A stretch of 9,165 nt of DNA from JACMLD01 sp033761915 (GCA_033761915.1 JANRMC010000038.1:1-9165), one strand, 5' to 3'; counted from the first letter of the stretch, positions 1 to 6,848 are shown. Notes: a model not told the origin generated them from the sequence alone. Program-made: numbers and translations.

Positions 1-362
1 TAGGGCGGCCGAAAGAGATGGCTGTCTATATATTGGGCAGCTGCCTGTATGTTTTCAAAATAGAGTGCATCTTCCGTTTTCCAACCGTTAAGATGGTTTT
101 GTGTATGGTTGCCGGTGGCATGCCCCTCTTCTAATATCCGCTGATAAATTTCTGGGTAAGCGGCAACATTTTTTCCGATACAAAAGAAGGTGGCTTTAGC
201 ATTGTGTTTTTTTAGTTCATCTAAAACAGCAGGGGTATATACCGGGTGCGGGCCGTCATCAAAACTCAGGTAAAGCGTTTTAGCATCACCTGCAACATCC
301 CACGTGTAAGAAGGGTAAATAATTTTTTTTAACCACCAGGGGCTTGCCACTAAATAAAACAT
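1..362 (-). CDS. Polysaccharide deacetylase (NodB/CE4 fold), partial, 3' end outside window
   Basis: CE4 enzymes are metal-dependent hydrolases that remove N- or O-acetyl groups from envelope or extracellular polysaccharides. The start ATG is at 362-360 and 120 codons are visible. The metal-binding motif 1 is SFDDGP (residues 33-38, Asp35 and Asp36). Motif 2 is HTQNH (His86 and His90), within GHATGNH. FRPP at 117-120 is the beginning of motif 3 (RPPYG), so roughly the N-terminal 60% of a 200-residue protein is present. There is no clear signal peptide; the short N-terminal stretch with PWWLKK could sit at the membrane. The start lies 5 bp after the stop of the upstream minus-strand gene, so the two are probably co-transcribed. 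The fold assignment is secure; the polymer acted on cannot be read from the sequence. Confidence 0.9.
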   Translation of the reverse strand, partial: MFYLVASPWWLKKIIYPSYTWDVAGDAKTLYLSFDDGPHPVYTPAVLDELKKHNAKATFFCIGKNVAAYPEIYQRILEEGHATGNHTQNHLNGWKTEDALYFENIQAAAQYIDSHLFRPP

Positions 363-367
363 GCTTT

Positions 368-1297
368 TTAATATGTGGTTAAATGTATAACCTGTTGGTT
401 AATTTTAAACTGTTTGCCATGCTTTATTACATATTCTGCCTGTGCGGCTTCAGTTTTTAAAAAGGCATCAACCTTACTGGCTATTTGCTGATGGCTCAAC
501 TGCGGACTGCTGCCAAAACCAATGGCCTCATCAATATACCCGGGTAAAAGGCTGCTAAATTGCCCGTAAAATAAATTTGGGGTAATAAAAATGTCTGACC
601 CCAAAACGGTATTGCCTGATATGGCAATAAACCCAACATAACTACTATCTGCCACACTGAACTTAGTAGTAAAGAAATTAACATAGGCAGCAATGCGCAG
701 CAGGTATTTTTTATCTTTTTCACGGGCCAGGTAGGCCAGTGTTTTTGATTGAATGTTTTGCAGGTTTAGCTGATTGTTTATTTCCCTCCAAACCAGTACC
801 TGGCTTTTTGTTTGATCTAACACTTTTCTGAGGTGGCTATTGGCCATTTTAGAATACGTGAATTTTTTATCTTTTTCGCTCCATCGGCCTTCTTCCACGC
901 ACATAACAGGTAAATCAACACGGCCGCTGCGGGCTTTAATCAGGGTGTCTTTTGTTACCATACGGTCTTGACGGCCGCCCGCCATTACTTCACCAGAAGT
1001 AATGTAAATATTTTTATCTGAGTTGTTAATCAGCGAAAGCCAATGCACATTTTCAATGGCGGTACTGCCTCTTTCCTGTACAGTAACAAGCCCTGTTTTT
1101 AATGCAGTCTTCAAACTGATAGTGTTAATAAATGTGCTGGCACCACTGCCCGCCGGACCTTTATAAACAACCGGTATCAATTGCAGGTTTTGATAGGTGC
1201 ATGCGCTGTCATACAAAACTGTAATATTGGGGTATACCAGTTGTGCCTGGCAGATACCCCCTGTAAGCAATAATATTATTATAGTAAAACAACGCAT
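368..1297 (-). CDS. Secreted ARPP-1 (DUF6569)-like protein
   Basis: The 309-residue protein starts at ATG 1297. An upstream in-frame TTG at 1324 would add nine residues in front of a complete signal peptide and is less likely. Residues 1-18 form a Sec signal peptide (MRCFTIIILLL, cleavage probably after CQA). A Cys at 16 is not in a good lipobox, so this is probably a periplasmic protein and not a lipoprotein. The mature part resembles the ARPP-1/DUF6569 family as I remember it: SLKTALKTGLVTV (61-73), SGEVMAGGRQDR (101-112), VMCVEEGRW (131-139) and a C-terminal block around 221-255 (VGFIAISGNTVLGSD). Molecular function is unknown; family members have been linked by gene neighbourhood to prokaryotic conflict systems. 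Here the neighbour is a polysaccharide deacetylase 5 bp downstream, which suggests an envelope role (inference). The family name is from memory and untested by profile search. Confidence 0.72.
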   Translation of the reverse strand: MRCFTIIILLLTGGICQAQLVYPNITVLYDSACTYQNLQLIPVVYKGPAGSGASTFINTISLKTALKTGLVTVQERGSTAIENVHWLSLINNSDKNIYITSGEVMAGGRQDRMVTKDTLIKARSGRVDLPVMCVEEGRWSEKDKKFTYSKMANSHLRKVLDQTKSQVLVWREINNQLNLQNIQSKTLAYLAREKDKKYLLRIAAYVNFFTTKFSVADSSYVGFIAISGNTVLGSDIFITPNLFYGQFSSLLPGYIDEAIGFGSSPQLSHQQIASKVDAFLKTEAAQAEYVIKHGKQFKINQQVIHLTTY

Positions 1298-1427
1298 GCT
1301 TGCTAAAACGTGAAAGTATTGCAATTATTTAAAACCTATGACTATCGGCCGGTTGAGATTATTGATGCAGATTAAGACTTTGTTTTGCAGTGTATAGTTA
1401 AAAAAAGTACACATTTAATGGCTGAAA

Positions 1428-1495
1428 ATGGTTATGCGGCTGAAGGGTGCGACGCAACCGGGGCCTTATTACTGGCTAAAGCTGGTAAACCACCC
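1428..1495 (-). repeat. Dispersed intergenic repeat, copy A
   Basis: Read on the minus strand, this copy has GGTTTACCAGC, then CCAGTA, then the core GTTGCGTCGCA (1458-1448), then CTTCAGCCGCATAACCA. The same ordered blocks occur in copy B on the plus strand (ACCAGC, CAGTA, core, CTTCAACCGCAGTACCA), and the core plus left flank recur in copy C. The core contains the odd-centred dyad TGCG-T-CGCA. Boundaries are approximate. Confidence 0.7.
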
Positions 1496-1561
1496 GTGCG
1501 TATTTGCCTAACGGCCAGTAGTACCAAAAAATGGGTATTTTAATAAAAACGCTTTAAATCA

Positions 1562-1590
1562 TTGTGATTAGATCAAAAACTATATTTTTG
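1562..1590 (+). promoter_or_regulatory. acpP promoter, Bacteroidota type
   Basis: TATTTTTG at 1583-1590 is a full match to the Bacteroidota -7 element TAnnTTTG. A TTG at 1562-1564 stands 18 bases before it, a suitable place for the -33 element. The element ends 24 bases before the acpP start, leaving a short A/T-rich leader without a Shine-Dalgarno sequence, as is usual in this phylum. Confidence 0.7.
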
Positions 1591-1614
1591 CAGCCGTAAC
1601 TAAACTTTACTAAA

Positions 1615-1851
1615 ATGTCAGACATCGCAACAAGAGTTAAAAAAATTATTGTTGACAAATTAGGTGTTGAAGAAGCAGAAGTTACCAACGAGGCTTCTTT
1701 CACCAATGACCTGGGTGCCGATTCTTTGGACACCGTTGAGTTGATTATGGAATTCGAAAAAGAATTCAATATTTCTATTCCGGATGAGCAGGCCGAAACA
1801 ATTACCACCGTGGGTCAGGCTGTGGCTTACCTGGAAGAACACGCCAAGTAA
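1615..1851 (+). CDS. acpP: Acyl carrier protein
   Basis: AcpP carries growing acyl chains as thioesters on a 4'-phosphopantetheine arm during type II fatty-acid synthesis in the cytoplasm. The 78-residue length is typical. The protein is acidic and has the prosthetic-group site GADSLD, with the attachment serine at Ser37. The following helix, VELIMEFEKEFNI, is the acidic recognition helix used by partner enzymes, and the C-terminal part (TVGQAVAYLEEHAK) also fits the family. It has a clear promoter 24 bases upstream and is followed after 103 bases by fabF, the condensing enzyme that uses its acyl chains. The hairpin in between probably lets acpP transcripts outnumber fabF transcripts, which would suit the high cellular demand for carrier protein (inference). 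No unusual residues were seen. Confidence 0.98.
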   Translation: MSDIATRVKKIIVDKLGVEEAEVTNEASFTNDLGADSLDTVELIMEFEKEFNISIPDEQAETITTVGQAVAYLEEHAK

Positions 1852-1884
1852 GAACAAATTTCCTGAGTATAGGAACCAACGAAC

Positions 1885-1930
1885 AATCCGCCTTTCGAAA
1901 GCGTAATGCAAAGAAGGCGGATTTATTTCT
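1885..1930 (+). terminator. Hairpin between acpP and fabF, probable partial terminator
   Basis: AATCCGCCTT (1885-1894) pairs perfectly with AAGGCGGATT (1914-1923), giving a 10-bp stem with a 19-base loop. A T-rich run (TTATTTCTTC) follows. A second, competing fold is possible because CTTTCGAAAG (1892-1901) is itself a palindrome overlapping the left arm. Only 31 bases remain between the stem and the fabF start, and they hold no TAnnTTTG element, so fabF probably depends on read-through. Confidence 0.6.
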
Positions 1931-1954
1931 TCATTTATTCCTGAGATTCACCAT

Positions 1955-3208
1955 ATGGAATTAAAAAGGGTTGTAGTAACCGGTATTGGAGCGTTAACCC
2001 CCGTGGGTAACAGCTTAACTGAAACCTGGAATAACCTGGTTAACGGCGTATCTGGCGCAGACATGATTACCTTGTTTGATGCCTCTAAATTTAAAACCCG
2101 TTTTGCCTGCGAGGTTAAAAATTTTGACCCCACCCAATGGTTGGACAAAAAAGAAGCCCGCAAAATTGATCGCTTTACCCAATTTGCTTTGGTGGCCAGC
2201 GATCAGGCAATGGCAGATGCCGGGCTTAATAAAGAAAACATCAACCCAGACCGGGTAGGTGTTGTTTTTGCAAGCGGTATTGGTGGCCTCATCACTTTTC
2301 AAAACGAGGTTACTGAATTTGCAAAAGGCGATGGCACCCCCCGCTTTAATCCCTTCTTTATCCCTAAAATGATATTAGATATTGCCGCAGGGCAAATATC
2401 TATGCGTCATAATTTAAGGGGCCCCAACTTTGCCGTAGTTAGTGCTTGCGCCAGTAGTACCAATGCTATTATTGAAGCCTTTAACCTGCTGCGTTTAGGA
2501 AAAGCAGATATAATATTAACCGGTGGAAGCGAAGCTGTAATCAGTGAAGCTGGTGTTGGCGGTTTTAATGCCATGAAAGCTATGAGTGAAAGAAACGATG
2601 ACCCCAAAACAGCCAGCCGCCCTTATGATAAAGACCGTGATGGTTTTGTAATGGGTGAAGGCGCCGGCGTATTGGTATTAGAAACACTGGAAAGTGCATT
2701 GGCCCGTGGCGCAAAAATTTACTGCGAAATAGCCGGAGGTGGCGCCACCGCAGATGCCCACCATATTACCGCACCACACCCCGATGGATTAGGTGCAAAA
2801 CATGTAATGTTAGCTGCTTTAGATGATGCCGGTATGAAGGCAGAAGATATTGACTATATCAATACCCACGGCACTTCCACTCCGTTGGGAGATGGCGCCG
2901 AGGCAAAAGCCATAACCGATGTATTTGGAGAGCATGCCTATAATATAAACATCAGCGCTACAAAATCTATGACCGGGCATTGCCTGGGTGCAGCCGGTGT
3001 TATAGAAGCCATAGCCTGTATTATGAGCGTTGTTCACAATATGGTTCCCCCCACAATTAACCATTTTACAGACGACCCCACCCTTGATCCTAAATTGAAT
3101 TTTACGTTTAACAAAGCACAGCAAAGACCCGTACGTGCCGCACTTAGCAACACGTTTGGTTTTGGTGGTCATAACGCCGCAGTAATTGTAAAAAAATACC
3201 CGGCCTAA
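1955..3208 (+). CDS. fabF: 3-oxoacyl-[acyl-carrier-protein] synthase II (KAS II)
   Basis: FabF condenses malonyl-ACP with an acyl-ACP, releasing CO2 and lengthening the chain by two carbons. The 417-residue length is normal for the family. The Cys-His-His catalytic set is complete: Cys165 in SACASS, His305 in NTHGTST and His342 in MTGHCLGAAG, with the conserved Lys337 just before the last. The N-terminal VVVTGIGALTPVG (7-19) and the C-terminal glycine-rich NTFGFGGHNA (399-408), which includes the gating phenylalanine region, are intact, so both thiolase-fold halves are present. The ATG at 1955 begins the conserved N-terminus directly. The position after acpP supports a FabF call over FabB. 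Expression probably comes from the acpP promoter through the intervening hairpin. Confidence 0.97.
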   Translation: MELKRVVVTGIGALTPVGNSLTETWNNLVNGVSGADMITLFDASKFKTRFACEVKNFDPTQWLDKKEARKIDRFTQFALVASDQAMADAGLNKENINPDRVGVVFASGIGGLITFQNEVTEFAKGDGTPRFNPFFIPKMILDIAAGQISMRHNLRGPNFAVVSACASSTNAIIEAFNLLRLGKADIILTGGSEAVISEAGVGGFNAMKAMSERNDDPKTASRPYDKDRDGFVMGEGAGVLVLETLESALARGAKIYCEIAGGGATADAHHITAPHPDGLGAKHVMLAALDDAGMKAEDIDYINTHGTSTPLGDGAEAKAITDVFGEHAYNINISATKSMTGHCLGAAGVIEAIACIMSVVHNMVPPTINHFTDDPTLDPKLNFTFNKAQQRPVRAALSNTFGFGGHNAAVIVKKYPA

Positions 3209-3242
3209 AACAGTAAAATTTTAATATAGTATTTTCGTTAAC

Positions 3243-3280
3243 CATACAGCAACTGTATAAAAGTTGCTGTATGTTATTTA
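3243..3280 (+). terminator. Perfect 12-bp hairpin between fabF and rnc
   Basis: CATACAGCAACT (3243-3254) pairs without mismatch with AGTTGCTGTATG (3262-3273) around a 7-base loop (GTATAAA). The tail TTATTTAATAATT is T-rich but interrupted by A, so termination may be incomplete. It starts 34 bases after the fabF stop. It could instead be a stability or processing element for the fabF mRNA. Confidence 0.62.
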
Positions 3281-3286
3281 ATAATT

Positions 3287-3357
3287 GGTTTGGTACCAGC
3301 CACAGTACTCCGGTCAGCAACGTTGCGTCGCAAGCACTTCAACCGCAGTACCAGCAT
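3287..3357 (+). repeat. Dispersed intergenic repeat, copy B
   Basis: This is the most complete copy. In order it has GGTTTGGTACCAGC, CACAGTACTCC, GGTCAGCAAC, the core GTTGCGTCGCA (3322-3332), then GCACTTCAACCGCAGTACCAGC. The blocks match copy A in inverted orientation and copy C in direct orientation. CAGTAC and GTACCAGC each occur twice within the copy, on either side of the core. It fills much of the fabF-rnc gap. Confidence 0.75.
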
Positions 3358-3404
3358 CAACTAAATCAGTTATAGGCAGCACTCAAAAAAAGTAAAAACA
3401 CATT

Positions 3405-4148
3405 GTGGGATTTTTAGACCGATTTATTGCCCCCTCAGAAAAAGCGCCATCTTTTAAAAAGCAATTGCGCAATGTATTGGGTTTTTCACCCAGCAATGTA
3501 TCGCTATACAAACATGCACTCACCCACCGTTCAGTAAAAGACACTGCAGATCAGAACAATGAAAGACTGGAGTATTTAGGTGATGCCATATTAAGCGGCA
3601 TTGTTGCCGATTTTCTCTACAAAAAATATCCCTACAAAGAAGAAGGCTTTCTTACAGAAATGCGCAGTAAAATGGTAAACCGCGCCACGCTAAATGATAT
3701 TGCCATAAAAATGGGGCTGAAAAAAATAACCCATTTTAATAAAATAGACAGCAGCCTGCGTATGAGCCAGATTTTTGGTAACACACTGGAAGCTGTTGTT
3801 GGAGCCGTTTATCTGGATAAGGGGTATAAAAAAACCAAACGTTGGGTAATAGAACGCCTGATATTGCCCCATCTTTTTATGGACGATTTAGAAAATCTGG
3901 AGATTAACCATAAAAATAAACTTTACGGTTGGGCCAATAAAAACGGCAAAAACCTTGAGTTTGAAACCCTGGAAGAAAGAATAGAAAGCGGCCGGAGGTT
4001 ATTTACTGTTGGCGCGGTGGTTAACGGAGAGTTGATTGCGCAGGGCAAGGCATATAATAAAAAAGATGCCTCGCAGGTAGCCGCCCAACTGGCCGTAGAA
4101 AAACTGGGTTTAAACAAGCTGGAAGGAATGGAGGAGCAGCAACCATAA
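3405..4148 (+). CDS. rnc: Ribonuclease III
   Basis: RNase III cleaves double-stranded RNA, including rRNA precursors and structured mRNAs, as a homodimer. The 247-residue protein has a catalytic domain (about 15-155) and a double-stranded RNA-binding domain (about 168-236, ending in KKDASQVAAQLAVEKL). Family motifs are HRS (41-43), NERLEYLGD (52-60, with metal ligands Glu56 and Asp60), LTEMRSKMVNRATL (83-96) and the second acidic motif GNTLEAVVGAVYLD (125-138, with Glu129). The position equivalent to E. coli Asp114 appears to be Asn126 here. The start is GTG at 3405; no ATG lies in frame before the conserved region, and the start is 196 bases after fabF. No exact -7 element was found in that gap, so it is either read through from fabF or uses a weak promoter. 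Confidence 0.96.
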   Translation: MGFLDRFIAPSEKAPSFKKQLRNVLGFSPSNVSLYKHALTHRSVKDTADQNNERLEYLGDAILSGIVADFLYKKYPYKEEGFLTEMRSKMVNRATLNDIAIKMGLKKITHFNKIDSSLRMSQIFGNTLEAVVGAVYLDKGYKKTKRWVIERLILPHLFMDDLENLEINHKNKLYGWANKNGKNLEFETLEERIESGRRLFTVGAVVNGELIAQGKAYNKKDASQVAAQLAVEKLGLNKLEGMEEQQP

Positions 4149-4184
4149 ATAACCCTCAGCTGATTTTTTAAATAGCATCTTCAT

Positions 4185-4192
4185 TATATTTG
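4185..4192 (+). promoter_or_regulatory. Candidate -7 element for the esterase gene
   Basis: TATATTTG is a full match to TAnnTTTG and is the only exact one I found in the 264-bp gap after rnc. I found no convincing -33 partner. If used, the mRNA would have a leader of about 210 bases before the ATG at 4413. The rest of this gap (4149-4412) shows no hairpin with a T tract, no repeat copy and no short gene I can support. Confidence 0.4.
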
Positions 4193-4412
4193 ATTTTTAC
4201 AGCCCGTTGTTGATTATATCTTTTAAAAGATTTTCCCCTTTTTAACATTTTGGAATAGTTTTTGAAACCAGCTGGGGGCTTACCCACCTATACCACATTC
4301 AGAAAATTCAGCCCAACATCCTTTTTATAAAGCCTGGTAATTTATTGCCATTAATCTGTACCGGTTAACTATAGCATCATCCACTTTATTGAAAAAAAAC
4401 ACAACGGAACCT

Positions 4413-6602
4413 ATGCGATTGTTCTTTACGCTGGTAATGGCTTTTTCTTTAGTAGCAAACTTTAAAGCCCAGGCACAAAATGTATTTAACCCGAATGATG
4501 TGGTGTATACCTATAATAGCGGAGCACCTTCCGGAAGCGCTACCAACCCCACTGTGCCAGCTAATGGTGTAATGGCAAAATGGGTGCGGTCCACCTCGCC
4601 AGACATTACATGGAATACCGACAATTATAAGTGCTATATATGGAATGGACTGGTGTTTCGTCTTCGTTTCCCCAATAACTATACGCCCGGTACCAAATAC
4701 CCGGTTGCACTTTTTTTGCATGGTATTGCAGAAGGTGGCAGCGGTATTTATGATAACGAATACCAGCTAAAATGGGGCGGAAGAACCTTTGAAGAAAGAA
4801 TTAATTACGGTGAATGGAATGGTTTTTTACTGTTTCCGCAGCAACGCGATGGTGTTTGGGGCGGGCAGCATTTTCCTAAAATCAACGATATTATTGACAC
4901 CCTGCAGAAATACAATTATGCAGACCCCGACCGCTTAATAGTGATGGGTCTTTCTTCAGGCGGATATGGTACTATGGCTTATGCTTCTGCATACCCTCAA
5001 AGAACAGCCACTGCCATACCTTCTTCACCAGTATTTATTAATGGTTTTGCAGGCTCTGTAAATGTTTTAAAATACATACCAATTTGGGAGGCCAATGGTG
5101 GGCTGGATGGTAACCCATGGCCCAACGATGTAAATAGCTTTGTGAGTGAATATGTAAAGGCCGGTGGTATTATGCAGCACCAATATTATGGATACGAATA
5201 CCATTCTGTTTGGTTTCGGCACTGGGATCAGACTTATGCCAATGGTCAATATATTCTCAGCCGCTTTTGGAACAATGCGCACAAAGCACAGCCGCTTTTA
5301 TATTTTGGCAACAATCAATTTTGCCCGGGCACAACCATTAGTGCACGCATGGGTATAAGCAGTGGTTTTAACAGTTACGAATGGCAAAAAAATACTGGTA
5401 GTGGGTTTACCACTATCAGCGGGGCAAGTGCTAATGAATATACTGCCACAGAAGCAGGCCAATACCGTGTAAGATTCAGAAGAACCAGCGGCGGCAGTTG
5501 GAGCGATTGGAGCCCCAACCCAATAAACATTACCGTAAAAGCAAGCTGTGTAAACAGCGATACTTTACTGGCAGAACATTTTAATGCAGAACCCAGCAAC
5601 TTTAATGCAGCTGCTTCTTATGCACGCAATAATTTTAATTGTGGCAACGGGGTTGTAACCAACGGAACAGAAAATATTAACCGCGATGCCGCAGGTGCAG
5701 ACGGAGGCCGTTTTTTGGTTGGCTATACCAATGCTAACAGTGGCTGTACATTTACAGCCGATGCAAAAATTTGGGAAAACACTACTGCTGTTACTGTAAC
5801 ACCCAATACCAATTATATTTTTAGCTTTTATATGGCTAACCAAATAACCTACCAGGCGGCACAGGTGGTGGCAAAAATTAATGGCGTTGCTTTGGGTGCA
5901 GCCGTTTCACCTGCCGGAGAAGGTAATAACAGCTGGACACGTTATACTTTTAGCTGGAATTCTGGTGCCAGTACTACTGCAACTATCAGTTTGCATAATA
6001 ACACCACCCAGGATATTGGAAATGATTATGCCATTGATGAAATTACTTTAGTGAAAGCGCCTGCTGCAACAGTGCCGGTGCAACTGGTAAGTTTTTATGT
6101 AAGCAAAAAGGAGAACTCTGCTCTTCTGCAATGGAACACGGCTAATGAAACCAATAATAAAGAATTTATTGCTGAACATAGTATTGATGCTGCCAACTGG
6201 AAAGCGATTGGTAGCGTTGCTGCACAAAACAATAGTAATGGCAGCAGTTATACTCTTACTCATACGCAACCTGTAAACGGGGTTAATTATTACCGTTTAA
6301 AACAGGTAGATGCAGACGGAAGATTTCAATATCTGCCGGTACGCAGACTGGTTATTGGTAAAAACAATGCTTTGCTGCTGTACCCCAACCCCGCCAAAGA
6401 TGTGGTTACTGTGCAAAATGCTCAAACTATAACTGCCATAAGCATTTATAACCAAACCGGGCAACTGGTAATGCAGGTGCCATTGGCTGTAAATACTAAT
6501 ACTATTGAATTAAATGTGGGGCGTTTAAAAACTGGTGTATATAATGTGCAGGTTACGCATGCTGATAAAACAACTGAAAGAATCAAACTGGTTAAAGAAT
6601 AA
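4413..6602 (+). CDS. T9SS-exported multidomain alpha/beta-hydrolase (esterase-like)
   Basis: A 729-residue secreted protein. Residues 1-21 form a Sec signal peptide (RLFFTLVMAFSLVANFKAQA). An in-frame TTG at 4389 would add KKNTTEP ahead of it and cannot be ruled out. About 75-295 is an alpha/beta-hydrolase of the PHB-depolymerase/feruloyl-esterase type: oxyanion-hole LHG (102-104), nucleophile Ser181 in GLSSG, probable acid Asp232 in GGLDGNPWP and probable His264 in YEYHSVW. An Ig-like domain follows (about 303-378; SYEWQKN, YTATEAGQYRV). Next is a carbohydrate-binding-like beta-sandwich (about 383-548, ending DYAIDEITL), then an FN3-like linker (about 554-645; VQLVSF, NYYRLKQVDADG). The end is a type A T9SS sorting domain (about 653-729; LYPNPA, GVYNVQV). 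Such proteins cross the outer membrane and are released or anchored. Esterase activity on a plant or polyester substrate is inference. It is probably monocistronic, with its own terminator. Confidence 0.87.
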   Translation: MRLFFTLVMAFSLVANFKAQAQNVFNPNDVVYTYNSGAPSGSATNPTVPANGVMAKWVRSTSPDITWNTDNYKCYIWNGLVFRLRFPNNYTPGTKYPVALFLHGIAEGGSGIYDNEYQLKWGGRTFEERINYGEWNGFLLFPQQRDGVWGGQHFPKINDIIDTLQKYNYADPDRLIVMGLSSGGYGTMAYASAYPQRTATAIPSSPVFINGFAGSVNVLKYIPIWEANGGLDGNPWPNDVNSFVSEYVKAGGIMQHQYYGYEYHSVWFRHWDQTYANGQYILSRFWNNAHKAQPLLYFGNNQFCPGTTISARMGISSGFNSYEWQKNTGSGFTTISGASANEYTATEAGQYRVRFRRTSGGSWSDWSPNPINITVKASCVNSDTLLAEHFNAEPSNFNAAASYARNNFNCGNGVVTNGTENINRDAAGADGGRFLVGYTNANSGCTFTADAKIWENTTAVTVTPNTNYIFSFYMANQITYQAAQVVAKINGVALGAAVSPAGEGNNSWTRYTFSWNSGASTTATISLHNNTTQDIGNDYAIDEITLVKAPAATVPVQLVSFYVSKKENSALLQWNTANETNNKEFIAEHSIDAANWKAIGSVAAQNNSNGSSYTLTHTQPVNGVNYYRLKQVDADGRFQYLPVRRLVIGKNNALLLYPNPAKDVVTVQNAQTITAISIYNQTGQLVMQVPLAVNTNTIELNVGRLKTGVYNVQVTHADKTTERIKLVKE

Positions 6603-6631
6603 CTGATACCTAAAGAAAAATCTGAATTGGT

Positions 6632-6660
6632 AAGGCTGCTGCAAAGCAGCCTTTTTTATT
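6632..6660 (+). terminator. Rho-independent terminator after the esterase gene
   Basis: AAGGCTGC (6632-6639) pairs with GCAGCCTT (6646-6653) around a 6-base loop, followed by a T-rich tract (TTTTTTATT, partly shared with the stem). It begins 30 bases after the stop codon and separates this gene from lspA. Confidence 0.9.
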
Positions 6661-6733
6661 GTAATGAGGTTTTATGAAATGCAGTTGGCAGTTTTTGTAT
6701 AAATGCTGCGTCCGGCACTACCGATGAAACGAG

Positions 6734-6749
6734 TCCCGAACTATCGGGA
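6734..6749. repeat. Short palindrome TCCCGA-ACTA-TCGGGA
   Basis: Two perfectly complementary 6-base arms (6734-6739 and 6744-6749) surround a 4-base spacer. CCCGATA/TATCGGG palindromes of this sort are, as I recall, common in intergenic DNA of Chitinophagaceae and relatives; copy number was not tested. There is no T tract, so it is not a classical terminator. It adjoins degenerate repeat copy D. Confidence 0.55.
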
Positions 6750-6752
6750 TAA

Positions 6753-6792
6753 ACGGTGCAACGGCTGCCGCCCTTTGTACTGCTGCTGGTTA
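6753..6792 (-). repeat. Degenerate dispersed repeat, copy D
   Basis: On the minus strand the order is AACCAGC, AGCAGTAC, GGCGGCAGCC, GTTGC. This follows copy B's ACCAGC, CAGTAC, GGTCAGCAAC, GTTGC, but the TCGCA half of the core is lost (ACCG instead). It is a weaker match than A-C. It overlaps the 5' extension that a GTG start at 6756 would give lspA, which argues against that start. Confidence 0.45.
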
Positions 6793-6840
6793 CAAACATA
6801 TTATCTCTTTTACAAAAGGATATGCACAGGTATATTCTGT

Positions 6841-6848
6841 TATCTTTG
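6841..6848 (+). promoter_or_regulatory. lspA -7 promoter element
   Basis: TATCTTTG matches TAnnTTTG exactly and lies 18 bases before the preferred lspA ATG. A good -33 element was not found. The resulting leader would be only about 10-15 bases. The site favours the ATG at 6867 (or 6861) over the upstream GTG at 6756. Confidence 0.5.

Larger units (their letters stand above)
1298..1614. other. Divergent intergenic region
   Basis: This 317-bp stretch separates the minus-strand ARPP-1-like gene from acpP. It contains the acpP promoter at its right end, a dispersed repeat copy in the middle (1428-1495) and a weak possible -7 element for the minus-strand unit: TAGGTTTT at 1338-1331, one base off TAnnTTTG, 33 bases before the start codon. 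A 41-codon open frame at 1418-1543 runs across the repeat and is not called as a gene. Nothing else is recognisable. Confidence 0.6.

Noticed and set aside
368..1297. ARPP-1-like gene as part of an anti-phage defence system
   Set aside because: It has a signal peptide, its only linked neighbour is a polysaccharide deacetylase, and no nuclease, NTPase or toxin gene is present nearby.
1298..1324. TTG start for the ARPP-1-like gene
   Set aside because: It adds nine residues before a complete signal peptide that begins at a good ATG.
1418..1543. 41-codon open frame starting ATG GCT GAA AAT in the divergent intergenic region
   Set aside because: It runs through repeat copy A, has no recognisable family or promoter of its own, and the repeat supplies the open frame. 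It is probably a by-product of the repeat.
2819..3172. 117-codon minus-strand open frame inside fabF
   Set aside because: It is a shadow of the fabF reading frame with no independent support.
4261..4290. TGGG/CCCA pairing upstream of the esterase gene as a terminator or riboswitch
   Set aside because: The stem is only four bases, has no T tract and no known riboswitch pattern.
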